This document shows, in pieces, positions 7,901-18,900 of a stretch of DNA of 64,000 nucleotides. Source of the DNA: an uncultured Draconibacterium sp. (GTDB lineage Bacteria > Bacteroidota > Bacteroidia > Bacteroidales > Prolixibacteraceae). Made by a program: the position numbers and the translations under genes. How positions within the stretch are numbered: position 1 is the stretch's first letter; the number at the start of each line of letters is the position of its first letter. The notes below the pieces were generated by a model. That model saw only the letters and a list, made by a program, of their open reading frames with translations. It searched no databases and had not been told where the DNA came from. The DNA lies in assembly GCF_963677575.1 (NCBI RefSeq), contig NZ_OY782038.1, positions 4,963,501 through 5,027,500 on the forward strand, given 5' to 3'.

Positions 7901-10900
7901 CGGCTATGTTACCGTTATACAAACTGCGCCCGGTTTCGGGTTTGGTTTCTGCTGCCAGGTTAATACTGGCGGGGTTACTGTTTACAAAGTCGCCATCGAA
8001 ATAGCTCAGTATCATACCAAATACATCGCGGCCGGTGTTTGTTCCATCGTTACCGGGGTCGAGTGTTGGGTCTAATCCCGGATGGTTAATGGCTTTTAGC
8101 CAGCCCTGCAGGGTGTATACATAATCGAGCCCCTGTACTTTGTCTTCGCCCAGTTCGGTACGTTTCAGAGGTCCGTGGGCGTAGTATTCGTAGCGGGCAT
8201 CGCGTTCCCAAATTACCCCGTTTGGCGAGGTTTCGGCCAATATTATACGGTTGTCCTCGTCGTATTGGTAACGGTGGAAAAACTGGTCGGGCTCGCCTTT
8301 GTTGTAGGCTACCTCGCGCACATTTCCGCTAATTAGATCGTACTCGTAAGCAATGGTTTTGGGTTTAACACCATCAATGTATTGTACCATCCATTCCACA
8401 TTGCCGTGCGGATCGTAGCTGTAATAGGTAGCAGCCGGGTCGGCGTTGTTTGAGTTGTAGTGTAAAGTATAGCTCACACGGTTTAACAGGTGGCGTTGCG
8501 TTTGCCCGTTACAGGTAATACCGGCAGTTGGTGTGCTGTAGTATGTAAAAGTTTGCTCGGTAGGCGCCTGTGCCGCTACAGGGAAGCGCTCTTCGGCAGG
8601 TAGCTGGGCATAACTTAGTGCATCGGCCGGAACCAGAAGTTTAAGATTTTCGAAATTTTCAGCCGTAATGCTTATTTCCCCGGCTGAATATGTTGAGCCG
8701 TTAAGTACAGCCTGACCGGTTTCAATTACACGCCCTTGTGCATCGTATTTCGAGTACGAGAATGTTCCTTTACCTGCCTGCTTGGCATTTTGCGAAAAGC
8801 GCAACTGCCCGGCATTATTGTATATAAATCGCGTGGTATCGGCATCGGGCGTGGTTTGGATAACCAGTTGCCCAAGGCTGTTGTAATTGTATTCGGTTAG
8901 CAAAGTATGGTCAGGGTAATTCATTCGGCTCACCTGGTCGCCGGTTAATGGATTTACGCCTGCCGGAGGAACTGTTTTAACGAGGTTTCCTGCGCGGTCG
9001 AAGTAATACAGCGTGAAGTGATAATATTCTACATCGTATTCAATGGTAAGTTCATCTTTCAGGCTATCTGCATTTAAGCAGATATCTTCAAAAGAAGCTT
9101 CGGCACGTTTGCCGGCAATGGCTCCGCATTCAAGTGCTGCATCCATTAGGTCGTAGGCAATTTCAGTGGCGGTAATCGAGGCCAGAAGATTATTGTTGTT
9201 AACGGCAACCGTATCAGGATCAACTTCAATAGTCTGAGTTTTCCAGCTAAAACACATATTATATTCACGTTCAACTTCTACGTTATTAATTTCAAACAAC
9301 TCGCCCAACTGGTGCCCGTTAAAGGCAGGCAGATTTTGCAACAAGGTGTTTTGCACACAACCTTTGCTGTTGGTAACTGTAATGTAGTAATTGCCCGGAA
9401 GAATCGTGTTAAGGTCGTTTAGCGAGGTGGCTATGGTTTGTCCTTCTTCTACGTAAATGTCATCAGTAAAGCTTACGTTTTCGTAACTATCGATTGAATC
9501 GCCAGCAAACATTCGTAACCATGGATCTTTTACTTCTTCAACCACACGAACCCAACGGAAAGTGTATGTTTCACCCGGCTCAACACCTGTAATACTAGCC
9601 GAAACATCGCATGTTGTTCCTGTGGGAGTAGGCAGGTCAACGGTTATGGCATCCATAACATCGCCGTCGTTAATGGTAAAGTTATACTGTTCAAGCATCT
9701 CACAACCACGGCTGTCCTGTACTTTCAGGAAATAGTTTCCGGCAGGAAGACCGGTAACTTCGGCATCGCGCGAGAGCAGTTCACTTCCATAGTACCAATA
9801 GTATTCGTAGTTGGGGAAACCTCCTTTAACATCGGCACTAGCCCCGCCATCCCATGCTCCTGCACAGGTAACATCGTAAGTTGTTATTTCAACTTCAAGC
9901 GATGATGGCTCAGGTATAATAAACGATGCTGTTGCTGAGCAGTTGCCATAAAACAGGTCGGAAATACTCGACTCAATAACATACTCACCAATAGCGAGGG
10001 TTGTAGGGAAAATTACCTGGTTTGAACCATCGCACCAACTACATGGTACGGGTATACGGTTTCTGGTTTCTTCATCCAGTTTAAACAGGTTGACGGTGTA
10101 AGTTCCTGTGATTTCCGGTGAACAAGAACTTCTACCTAATACGAGGTCGGCTACAATGTTATCGGGTAACTCTTCGTAACAACGTTCAAATACATTTCCT
10201 TCGCCATTTAAAACTATATGGTAGTTAACGGGAGTAAAGTTTAGAGGATATTCTGCACTTTCTCCGGTTCCACCACATGGGCCACTCAGCTCAACATATT
10301 GCAGAAAGTATTTCTGCCCGTGTACGTATGGGAAGGTAACATGTGTTACTTCTTCGTAAAAGGCCAATGTGTCAGCAATAACCAAAACATTTCCATAACC
10401 ATCCTTAATTCTAAATGCAAACTCGGAGGTGGATGTTAACGGACGTGGGCGGTTCAGTACAAAATCGAATGAAAGATCGATTTGTTCTCCTTCCTGAATA
10501 TCGCAGGGCAGGGAAGAGGTACAATCAATTTGCAATACCGGGCTCCCCGAATTTATGGTAAAAGAAGTGGAAGAAATACAACCATTGGGACTGGTGGCCT
10601 CAAGTGTAAATACACCTGTTGGAAGCTGGGTAAAAGTAGCTTCTGTAGCCCCGGCCACACTATCAGAATGTAATACAGTGTTTAGTCCGTCGATAATTTG
10701 ATAAGTATACATATCGCCGGTGGGGTCGTTAATCATAAAACGAACCTCGCCGTCCGCACCGTTGGCACAAGTTGTTGGTGTTTGTCCGGTTATGGTAATA
10801 CTGTGAATTGGTATAATATCCTCTGCTTTAAGTTCCAGATTACGGGTTAAGCTTTTCCCTGAACCATCTGAAACTATAACGGTGTATGTTCCCAAAGCTT

Positions 10901-13900
10901 CGGTGTCAAAATTCGATATTTCGAGGAAGTTTTCGGTGCTTGATTTAATTTGTATTCCATCTTTTTGCCAGGTGTAGGTAAGGCTTGTTTGCTCAATCCC
11001 CGTAGCTGTTGTCTTTAATTGCAGGTTTGCTCCCTGGCATATCGGTAATGTAGTGTTTGGAACAATGTCCACGCTAGCCTGGTTGCCGTAATCATAAATA
11101 TAAATGTCTGTTTCGCCTGTTGTTCCAGTTAAGTTGCAGCTAGAACCATCGGCGGTACAGATGGCTTCACCTGTCATTTGCGACTTAATGCTTACGAAGT
11201 GCTTCGATGCAATAGTGCCTGAACGTAGTAGCCCCAATGACAACGATTTTGATTCGCTAGCCGCAAGGTATGAGGCTGGTAAATTCCATTTCAGCGTAGC
11301 ACCTGATGGATTTGTAATAACTTCAGGATCATCAAGCCCTCCGTTACTTATTACTGAACTCAATTCAATGCCATCTGGAAGTTCCAGTGTCATTTCCTGA
11401 CCTGAAGAGGGCGCTTCGCCAATATTGCTAATACTTATATCGAGTATTGAGTTTGAATTAAAGAACGAGAACGGATTAGCTGTCATAGGAAATTGCAATT
11501 CATCAACCGCGAATCCTTCGAGTTTAATTTTACGTTGGTCGCCATAACGAATGGTATCGTTACAGTTGGTTATCCCCTGCAACTCGAAACGTATTGGTAA
11601 ACCGGGGTCTATGTTACAGTCGGGGGTAAAACCAATACGCAGGTGCATTTCGTTAACAGTAGTACGCGTTCCGGGTAAGTAATCCTGACCTAACATGCTG
11701 GCGACACTAAAAGTAACAATATTGTTGTTAACTGTATATGCTTCTGCAGGTACAGAAGTAAATGCATTACTGGTTGGATACTGGAATTGTAAAAAGGTAG
11801 TATCCAATGCAACACCATCTGGTAAATTAATATCCAATGTTAAATCGTGCATATCTGCATACTTCGAGCTTAAAATATATACATCGTAAGTATGTGGTTC
11901 GCACAAATTTCCTTCTTCTGCACTTACTTTGTTTATCTGCCATTGCATATCGGCGGTTTTGTACCGAACACTTAAAATATCACGCTGTATAGGAAATATG
12001 AATGTTTCTTCATCCAATATAGTGTTCAACCTTCCATTAACATCTATCTGACCATCCCATTTCCAGCCGGCATAAATATCAATATCCTGGGTAAAATCGT
12101 CAATACAATTTTCGTATCGGCCAACAACATAAAAATCTTTTTGTGTATTGTTTACCAGAGTTCCAATGTTGGCAAGCATATAGCGTTTACTTCCCTCTAC
12201 GTCATAATAATTGTCTTCTCCATAAAAAGTGACTGGTATGGTAATCCCATTTGCATCTTCGATACCGATAAGTACAGTACTTTGGTCTTCGGGCCTCAAT
12301 TCAACAGCAATGTAGGTATTTGGAATATCTCCGGTGTTCCCATAAGCCTTAACCTGTATTGGCCAACGAATGGTATCGGAGAAACCTTCCTGTATGTCGT
12401 TTGTTGCAAGTTCCAGACCTTTGTTAAGGTCGAAATTTATATTTAGGTCTCTTGAACTGTTTTTAGAGTTATGTTCGTTTTCAGGCAGATAAGCGTTATC
12501 ACTATAATTGCAACTCAATTTAACTTTGTAATATTGAGTTTGTCCTAAAGGTGGGAGAACAAATGTTTCTTCATCAATATATAGTTTTACATATTGGAAT
12601 TGAATATAGTTAGCAACAAAAGCGTCGCTGCCTCTTTCAATTGTAATGTTCTTTCCTTCATTTGTTATGTTAATTTGTATGGGATCTGGTGTCTCAGAAT
12701 AAGAGTAATTTGTATATCCATAACTTTGGCAAGTAGTACCTTCGGTAACAAATTTAAAACCATTGGGTGCTAATCCGGTAAAGGTTTTAATATAGTTAAC
12801 TGCCCGGAATTCATTGGGAAAGAAAGCTTCATCGCGGCTTATAAGGCCTCCATATAATGATGCACCACTACTAATGTTGTAAGTTGCTGAATTACCGTAT
12901 AAATAGGAATAGAGTTTTTTGTAATACAATCTTTCACCTATAAAATTTCCATTGAATTTATTTGCTCCATCAGTTATCGCAAGATTTCCAGATAAGCCTG
13001 AGATTATATTTTTGTCATATAATAATCCCGAAGTGGTATAGTTTAGTTTAAAGTTACCAATAAATTTAATTACGGTACCTGCCGAAAAATTGCCTCCACC
13101 GGTTATCGATGTTGGAATACTGAATATCATACTATATCTTCCATTAGAATTGATAATCTCTGGAGATATAGAGTTTAAACTATATGAATTATTATTGATT
13201 AAGATTTCGCCACCCTTGTAATTAAACAGTTCAACATTCGTAGCGAAAGGTTTATAGTTAACCGTAACTGTTATAGAGTCATAAGTACCCGCATTATTAA
13301 TTAATCCTTCTACAGTTGCTTCTACATAATCTTCAGGTAGTACCAAGTCCAGGCTCTCACAAGTATCCCTGGTTAGATAGGGTAGAGAGTTGGGGCCAAA
13401 AAAGTCGTAGTAATGGTACGTACCATCTTTTGGATACAGCCCGTACAGATCCCTTATCATATTAAAATCAACTGCTTCCATTGTTCCTCCACCACAAAGG
13501 GGATATACATCGAAGTTATTATACCCCATATAATAACGTTGCCCGGGGCAAGCATTGTTATGGTAATAGTACCATTTCCATTGTATCTGGTTATAAATAT
13601 TTGTTGATGAGGGACAATTGTAAGCAAAGGTGACAGTTAGGTAGTTATGAGAATTGTTCTTAATTAGAGTTGTATTTGATTGGTCGCTACTATTTATGGT
13701 TAAAATGTTACCACTTTGATTGAAAACTAAAGGTGTTAGATTTCCATTGCTATTATACTCTACTTTTTCACAGACTAATCCTTCTGGTACTGAACATTCA
13801 ACAGATATATTCTGGTTGGAAACATCAATAACTCCACTACTACTGGTACCTAGTGTTCCACCTGCATCGACACCACCACTAAAGTATACTTCATATACGA

Positions 13901-15491
13901 CCGTATCCTGGTTCTGAAAATCAGTAGGACCATTAACAATAATCTCACCACTATTTTTGCCTATGCGAATTTTATAATAGATATTATTTGTAATCGTTTT
14001 TGTTGAAAACAGTCGGCATACTGTATGATATGTGGAGTTATAAGCCAGCAAAGTGGGGGCATAACCTGTACCATTTTCTAAAAGCCTATTTCTGGGATAG
14101 GAATTAATTGTAAAATCAACACTTAGCTGCATTTTAACTTGTGAGCCTGAAATGAGATCATCAAAATATCCATCTTTATCAACATCTTCTAATCCATATC
14201 CGGAACCATCAGGATCTGTTTGGAAATAATTTTCAAATGAAATATAAAAATTATCACCTGATTGTTGAATTAGACTGGTAAGATCATATTCATTCATACC
14301 ATTTACATCTAATAATTTAGCATATAAAACATTGAGAGAAAAATAACTTGAACTACGTGTTATTTTCATTCCATAATTAAAGGCTGCATCTAAATCAGTA
14401 TTAAGGGTGCCAGATCCTGAATTTTTATTTATGAAATCAATGATTAGCTCATTCTCACATAATTGAGTAGGTTGAACTACGTCCCAGGAAATTGACAAAT
14501 TAGGTGTTCCCGTGGGAATATTTATGTACGCATTTATTTTTGCATCACTATCAAGTTCATTGCAAAAAGTATTGTTGCATCCCCATCTTGCCTGATATTC
14601 GGTTTCATATGAGGGATTGCAACCTGATAAATCAACAAAAGTTTTATCAAGAAGAAAAATGGATTCATTCTGATCAAACCAACCGTCATTGTTTCCAATT
14701 TGACTAAAATCTTCAATTCGATATTCAAGATAGTTATCAGTAACCAAAGTTGGCTCAATGGAGTAAAGTGTTGCATTGGGCCTTATGATCCCATTAGCTT
14801 CCATACTGCCATCAGTCCCAGTGGTTCCGTCAGTTAAATACAATGTTCCAATTGTTAATCCGGCATCTTTCGATATAGAAAAAGTTATGCTTCCTGTCGA
14901 TCCGTTTCCACTGTTTGTAATTGTAATGTGCCTAAAAAATGGTCGGTCAGTTAAATAGTTACTTTGATGTCTTTCTCCTTCCGGAACAAACACTTGTATC
15001 TCCGGACTTAATACACTGTACGATTCTGAACCATTAGGTTCAATAATATGCTGAGTAAGTCCATTCAATTTAAAATCCAATTCTGTATTGTGAATCACAT
15101 AACCATCCTTACCTGTAACAGGATCAATCGTTAGATTATCTAAAAGATCACATTCAGCTCTAACCAAATAGGTAATACTTTTTGATTCGCCGGCTTTGAT
15201 TGAATCTCCTATAAGCTCAAAAGCAGGGTTTGAAATGTTTAAATCTGCCGGCTCTGACATACCATTCACAGAATTATCGAGATAGAAAATACCATCAGGC
15301 AAACCAGTATACAGAAACACATCTGTAATTGGTAGTGCCTTATTGTTCGTTATTGTAACAGTTATCTCCTGGGTTCCATTACAAATACTAATTGGACCGC
15401 TTGAAACGGTGCGCAATACTATCTCAGAGTCTTGTTGTGCTAAAGTAGAAATACAAGAACAGATTATAATGAAAATGGTTATTAATTTCAT
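4908..15491 (-). CDS. Giant SprB-repeat/Rhs (YD-repeat) surface protein with variable C-terminal tip
   Basis: This 3527-aa protein has a Sec signal (residues 1-18). About 1450 residues of beta-rich adhesin-like repeats follow, then an Ig-like domain near 1510 (TYTWQKDG), SprB-like repeats near 1565 and 1870 (YDVTCAGAWDGGASADVKGG), and YD/Rhs repeats from about 2150 (YNYNSLGQLV, YSYDPNGNLLAL, YDAMGNRVKK). A roughly 400-residue beta-propeller-like insert occupies about 2740-3165. The Rhs core closes with ITDHLGNVRATIS and a SPYNFALNNPIFMLDGDG boundary near 3287. The last 240 residues form the polymorphic tip, which is beta-rich without an obvious nuclease motif. In known Rhs proteins the YD repeats form a shell around the tip. 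No type 9 sorting domain is seen at the C-terminus. Confidence 0.9.
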   Translation of the reverse strand: MKLITIFIIICSCISTLAQQDSEIVLRTVSSGPISICNGTQEITVTITNNKALPITDVFLYTGLPDGIFYLDNSVNGMSEPADLNISNPAFELIGDSIKAGESKSITYLVRAECDLLDNLTIDPVTGKDGYVIHNTELDFKLNGLTQHIIEPNGSESYSVLSPEIQVFVPEGERHQSNYLTDRPFFRHITITNSGNGSTGSITFSISKDAGLTIGTLYLTDGTTGTDGSMEANGIIRPNATLYSIEPTLVTDNYLEYRIEDFSQIGNNDGWFDQNESIFLLDKTFVDLSGCNPSYETEYQARWGCNNTFCNELDSDAKINAYINIPTGTPNLSISWDVVQPTQLCENELIIDFINKNSGSGTLNTDLDAAFNYGMKITRSSSYFSLNVLYAKLLDVNGMNEYDLTSLIQQSGDNFYISFENYFQTDPDGSGYGLEDVDKDGYFDDLISGSQVKMQLSVDFTINSYPRNRLLENGTGYAPTLLAYNSTYHTVCRLFSTKTITNNIYYKIRIGKNSGEIIVNGPTDFQNQDTVVYEVYFSGGVDAGGTLGTSSSGVIDVSNQNISVECSVPEGLVCEKVEYNSNGNLTPLVFNQSGNILTINSSDQSNTTLIKNNSHNYLTVTFAYNCPSSTNIYNQIQWKWYYYHNNACPGQRYYMGYNNFDVYPLCGGGTMEAVDFNMIRDLYGLYPKDGTYHYYDFFGPNSLPYLTRDTCESLDLVLPEDYVEATVEGLINNAGTYDSITVTVNYKPFATNVELFNYKGGEILINNNSYSLNSISPEIINSNGRYSMIFSIPTSITGGGNFSAGTVIKFIGNFKLNYTTSGLLYDKNIISGLSGNLAITDGANKFNGNFIGERLYYKKLYSYLYGNSATYNISSGASLYGGLISRDEAFFPNEFRAVNYIKTFTGLAPNGFKFVTEGTTCQSYGYTNYSYSETPDPIQINITNEGKNITIERGSDAFVANYIQFQYVKLYIDEETFVLPPLGQTQYYKVKLSCNYSDNAYLPENEHNSKNSSRDLNINFDLNKGLELATNDIQEGFSDTIRWPIQVKAYGNTGDIPNTYIAVELRPEDQSTVLIGIEDANGITIPVTFYGEDNYYDVEGSKRYMLANIGTLVNNTQKDFYVVGRYENCIDDFTQDIDIYAGWKWDGQIDVNGRLNTILDEETFIFPIQRDILSVRYKTADMQWQINKVSAEEGNLCEPHTYDVYILSSKYADMHDLTLDINLPDGVALDTTFLQFQYPTSNAFTSVPAEAYTVNNNIVTFSVASMLGQDYLPGTRTTVNEMHLRIGFTPDCNIDPGLPIRFELQGITNCNDTIRYGDQRKIKLEGFAVDELQFPMTANPFSFFNSNSILDISISNIGEAPSSGQEMTLELPDGIELSSVISNGGLDDPEVITNPSGATLKWNLPASYLAASESKSLSLGLLRSGTIASKHFVSIKSQMTGEAICTADGSSCNLTGTTGETDIYIYDYGNQASVDIVPNTTLPICQGANLQLKTTATGIEQTSLTYTWQKDGIQIKSSTENFLEISNFDTEALGTYTVIVSDGSGKSLTRNLELKAEDIIPIHSITITGQTPTTCANGADGEVRFMINDPTGDMYTYQIIDGLNTVLHSDSVAGATEATFTQLPTGVFTLEATSPNGCISSTSFTINSGSPVLQIDCTSSLPCDIQEGEQIDLSFDFVLNRPRPLTSTSEFAFRIKDGYGNVLVIADTLAFYEEVTHVTFPYVHGQKYFLQYVELSGPCGGTGESAEYPLNFTPVNYHIVLNGEGNVFERCYEELPDNIVADLVLGRSSCSPEITGTYTVNLFKLDEETRNRIPVPCSWCDGSNQVIFPTTLAIGEYVIESSISDLFYGNCSATASFIIPEPSSLEVEITTYDVTCAGAWDGGASADVKGGFPNYEYYWYYGSELLSRDAEVTGLPAGNYFLKVQDSRGCEMLEQYNFTINDGDVMDAITVDLPTPTGTTCDVSASITGVEPGETYTFRWVRVVEEVKDPWLRMFAGDSIDSYENVSFTDDIYVEEGQTIATSLNDLNTILPGNYYITVTNSKGCVQNTLLQNLPAFNGHQLGELFEINNVEVEREYNMCFSWKTQTIEVDPDTVAVNNNNLLASITATEIAYDLMDAALECGAIAGKRAEASFEDICLNADSLKDELTIEYDVEYYHFTLYYFDRAGNLVKTVPPAGVNPLTGDQVSRMNYPDHTLLTEYNYNSLGQLVIQTTPDADTTRFIYNNAGQLRFSQNAKQAGKGTFSYSKYDAQGRVIETGQAVLNGSTYSAGEISITAENFENLKLLVPADALSYAQLPAEERFPVAAQAPTEQTFTYYSTPTAGITCNGQTQRHLLNRVSYTLHYNSNNADPAATYYSYDPHGNVEWMVQYIDGVKPKTIAYEYDLISGNVREVAYNKGEPDQFFHRYQYDEDNRIILAETSPNGVIWERDARYEYYAHGPLKRTELGEDKVQGLDYVYTLQGWLKAINHPGLDPTLDPGNDGTNTGRDVFGMILSYFDGDFVNSNPASINLAAETKPETGRSLYNGNIAAWTHATARTPGNLDYSHLNGQQFTYDVLNRIKSSKFENRSTGEYQSTYSYDPNGNLLALNRNAAGTTETEQEMDRLTYQYYDNTNRLKQVTDAVDAAKFTSDVDNQTSTENYTYDEIGNLTADEAEGIASINWTVAGKVSSITKTDGTLIRFDYDAMGNRVKKELTTIGGLVTATYYVRDASGNIMATYNETEEEIDGGIDKIAGLAEQPIYGSSRLGMQLGDPTAELQRRRVINGVAPYYIGDDNTMYHGHSHSWALIADNEATANLLTVDMSGTQPGTPQKTLYPMGPANFAPVTMAADTSGNHLFTFAVADSLNGQANVALVYDYRGLLMKETDGERPMALSKGAAITVKKPGSESNWLIITTAEEGKLLAHTVNTDSTGYGTVNEPAGEIISKNRLLATGPFLNAMAVLADHTGGTEKLLVYLLRRESSTQVSLQTWLVDENLATRMLHKTPLFSLNTWLPATIAMAGDGKHLAVVMGKGYTAPLYGLAQDGAQIRYYSINDYSRTPELVKTEPIEGELLVNSAEWDADHVTLCYATMDVFNAYKLHRSKAFGQSRYTYADVLPKPASLARGASHRVYANALGLNNLYLLDGENLTASAIGLPGTVVNGTMPYQHQLIFDKEKEEQLLYARTLGNKIYEITDHLGNVRATISDRLTVNNGVYEADLLSSSTYYPFGMTIGTLSDESDYRFGFNGMERDNEVKGFGNSYDFGARIYDTRIGNWLSIDPAFREFPSFSPYNFALNNPIFMLDGDGLKPKPNYGAYVWNSVMKFLGVKNPNWYNWNSPYFLYQNPGIADYAFKYDYFENSELNNDLPKPYDLDPSLDGKPLKLNPVIGELSNAVGTELTVAPFLGFSFEAGKVFDDKGNSQAYGAISKVVTSNPVPSIGTAATKFINTSDNPITFKDFEGYSMGLNVSYKFGSMEGGFDYDADTKEPGQNYMYFSTGASFSPIPWPIPIDVTFKYQESKLYGKPNVSSWESLEIQYEEKTDSDGSN

Positions 15492-15511
15492 AACTGACAG
15501 TTTGTAGAAGG

Positions 15512-15976
15512 TTATTGAATTTGAGAGAATTCTGCTTGATTGGTGTTAATTCCTTGTTTGTCAACTCCTGTGAGTTTGTACACTATTTCTTCATTTAATA
15601 AAATTGGATCAATGGCAATATGCATTTGAACTGTACCATTTTTAATATGAAAATGGTTATTTTGGATAGCCAAATAGATGCCATTTTCTTTTTCAATAAT
15701 TTCGAGTTGATATTGCGTTAGGTTCACTTCCCCAGTATCAATAGGAGTTTCAACTTCGAATGTCAAATTCGACAACATATCACTATTGGAAATATTAAAT
15801 TCCAAAAAATATCCTTCAACCTCCATTGTTTCTAGGTTGTTAATAATTTCGGAGACCTGAAAATTGTTTATGATTACTGATGAAGTTGAATCTGATTGTC
15901 CAAAAACATTTCCCGATTCACAGATCATTATTGATAGTAGACTTATGAGAAGTATATTTAATTTAAAGTTTTTCAT
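15512..15976 (-). CDS. Small exported protein of unknown function
   Basis: The start at 15976 gives MKNFKLNILLISLLSIMI and a clear Sec signal ending near NVFGQ; an upstream Met at 16021 would spoil it by adding 15 polar residues and overlapping the previous gene. The mature part (about 130 aa) is beta-rich with no Cys. It lies between the 1502-aa and 3527-aa proteins with about 20-nt gaps, so it is almost certainly co-transcribed. A periplasmic or surface chaperone or accessory role for the giant proteins is possible. I do not recognise the family. Confidence 0.75.
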   Translation of the reverse strand: MKNFKLNILLISLLSIMICESGNVFGQSDSTSSVIINNFQVSEIINNLETMEVEGYFLEFNISNSDMLSNLTFEVETPIDTGEVNLTQYQLEIIEKENGIYLAIQNNHFHIKNGTVQMHIAIDPILLNEEIVYKLTGVDKQGINTNQAEFSQIQ

Positions 15977-15992
15977 ATTACTGATTTTGGAG

Positions 15993-18900
15993 TTATTGAT
16001 TTGAGTTTCCGGTAATAACATTAATAATTTGTGCTGGGGATACTACAGGAATTGTTAATCCATTATCATTTTCATCTGATATTAAATTAGGATTTAATTC
16101 GTATGTTTTTCGATCAACAAAATGATCTGGATTGTCACTGCAGTCAGGTAATTCGTTGGTAATGTCGGTACACTTATCCGGTAACGTTATATCAAAATCC
16201 CATTCGCCAACCTGCTTTAAGTGGATATACTGAAACCAGGAAGGATTCCAGTCTTCGGGAACGCCGTCATGATTGGTATCAAAACGGTAGCGAATAAAGT
16301 TGGAATTGAATGAGGCCGGTTGTGCAAATGTAGAATCATTGTCCTGATAGTTGTCAATATTGGGATTGCTGGCTGCCATACCACCCATACCATATTGTAG
16401 TTTGATTGTATTTTCAGAACTTCCAAAAACAATTTTGCTAATGTCTAAGTTTCGGGAGCTCAGTTCTTCAATTGAAAAGGTGTTTAAAATGCATTGTTGT
16501 TTCATATGCTCAATAATGGCATCTTCCAGCTCCTGAACATCTTGTATTGGAATAATATTGGAGGTTGATGGATCATCAGTTCTGCATTCTCCAATCTGAT
16601 AGCACCTGTCAACAAAAGTCTGATATAATTTATTGCGAACTTCACCTCGTCTTTGCTCACTTTCATAAAGGCAGTTCTGAACAAGATCGTACATGTCCTT
16701 TTCAACCATAACAAAGCTTGAATCCGCATTGGCATTATCATATGGCATTAAATCGTAATTTAACTTATCAGATACATTTAAAGTGTCATACATTCTTTCG
16801 GGAATCAGGTAGTCCAGGTTTTCATTTTCCCCGCCTGTGTTTAAGTACCACTTGGTAGGATTAATTAAATCTTCCAAGGTAATATCCATTGTTCTATCCA
16901 CATCAATTCCCAATTCTTCCTCAGGAATGTAACTTTTTAGCAAACTAAAGAAGGAAAACAACTGACCTGATGACCATTGGTCGTGGTAATATGGACAGGT
17001 AATCCGGCCAATATCTGTAAATTCTCGTACGACCCATTTCCCCGACTGATTAGGATAATTCTCATCATAATAGCATAAAGCACAATCTTCAGGAGTAGCA
17101 CTGGAGGAGGTTAGACAGCATGGAGCGCTTTGAAACTGCCATGTTGTTATTCCTAAGGAATCAACATAAGCGTCAGCTATATAGAAACTATCCTGATCGG
17201 TTATAAAACAGTCATTCGGATCAATAAAACATGTCATCCCTTCAATGGCGGGATTTAATCCATAAGCATCATAATGGAAGTATTTGTAAGCAAATAATGG
17301 ATTTTTAATATTTGGGAAGAAAGGTTTTCCTAATGCATCAACCGGCCCCCAGTTTGCAATGGGAGCATAATAATGAGTACCATCACTCTTTGTCCATTTT
17401 GGATTTGCAGAAGTTGAATAATAATCAGTTTCATTAACATACGACAACTCAATTGGAATTGGGGGAGAATAAAGAGGTGTTTTTACTTTGCTGTAAACAA
17501 AGTCGTTATCGAATAGATAATCCTCATATAAAGGATTTGGATCGGCATGAGTAAGTACTTTCGCAAATTTATATCCGGTACAGTTTAAGAATTCAACTAC
17601 CAAGTGAAATTCCTGAATTTCGCTTGAAATTACTGGTTGAGAATCGGGACCGGCAGATTTTTGTGCGTCTCTTATTCGTCTTGATATCTTCTTTTTGGAA
17701 ATCCAGAGGCGCATCCACCATTTAATCTTAAATCCTTCGTCAAAAGTGCTATCATGGTCTTTTTCATACTTGTCCTCTCTTTGATCATTTGCATATTGCT
17801 CATCGTAGGCTTCAGAGACTGTTTGGTCAGTTTTTGCACTACGTTCAAAGTTTAAACATCCGGGCAACATGTTTTTTAGCTCATTTACTATCGAGGTCCA
17901 GCAATTGTAAACTTCATCGCAAGTGTACTGATGTTGTACTATTCCGTTAGGAGCTGAGGCATATTGGTCATTCAACATATTATAGACCATTTCGTTAAAC
18001 ATGCCTTCTTTCCACCCTTTTAGGTACTCGTTGTATAGAAAGTTTTTAATATCAGTTGGGCTTGATGGTAATCCTTTTAATATTAGTGTTGCTTCAATAC
18101 AGTCACTTAGTACATCAATGGCGTACTGTTCATAGTCAGGCCAATCTCCGTTTTCATCAGGAGAGCAATCAACAGGAGGTTCCCAGTCTATTGGGATTTC
18201 CATGTCCTGACAACAAGGAGTATGTAGTACCAGACCAATTATTTTGCCTGTTTCTATTTTATCAATTTGCATATCGTACAATTCCTTTTGTGGCTCGTAA
18301 ACAGAACTTAACCAGCCTGCATCAAATTCTGTTACAAAATCTGATGATAATGATTGGTTGTGAAGCGAATTGGCGAGCACTTCAATATCGGATAATACAA
18401 ACTGTAGTTCTTCAGCTGTAAGCGCATTTAATAGCCACCCCTGAATAAGATGAACAATTGGTCCAACTTGCTCAGATATTTTTTCTTCATTTGCCGATAT
18501 GTTCGTATCCAGACCTTGTGGGATAAGTTCTTTTTGTATAATATATGTCCCCGATGACAGTTCTGTTTGAATAGGACTAATTTCAAGACGTGATCCGTCC
18601 TGACTCTCATTCAGAGGAATATTCTTAAACTCTTGAACAACAGATGTTGTGTTGTCTTCTTCAATCTGAATTATTTTTATACTTAATTCATAGTTACAAT
18701 CAAATTCGGTACTCAAACAGAGACTTTGTAATTGCCGCAATTCAACAAAGTAATTGATGATTACTTGTTCAGGGATAAGGAGGTTTATCCGTTTCGAGCT
18801 GATGAAACCGCTATCTGTGCGACTGCTGGAACTAAGTTTATTAATAACATCTAATTGAATTTTATTTTCATCAAGTTGTTCCAACGCACTACTGTCAGAT

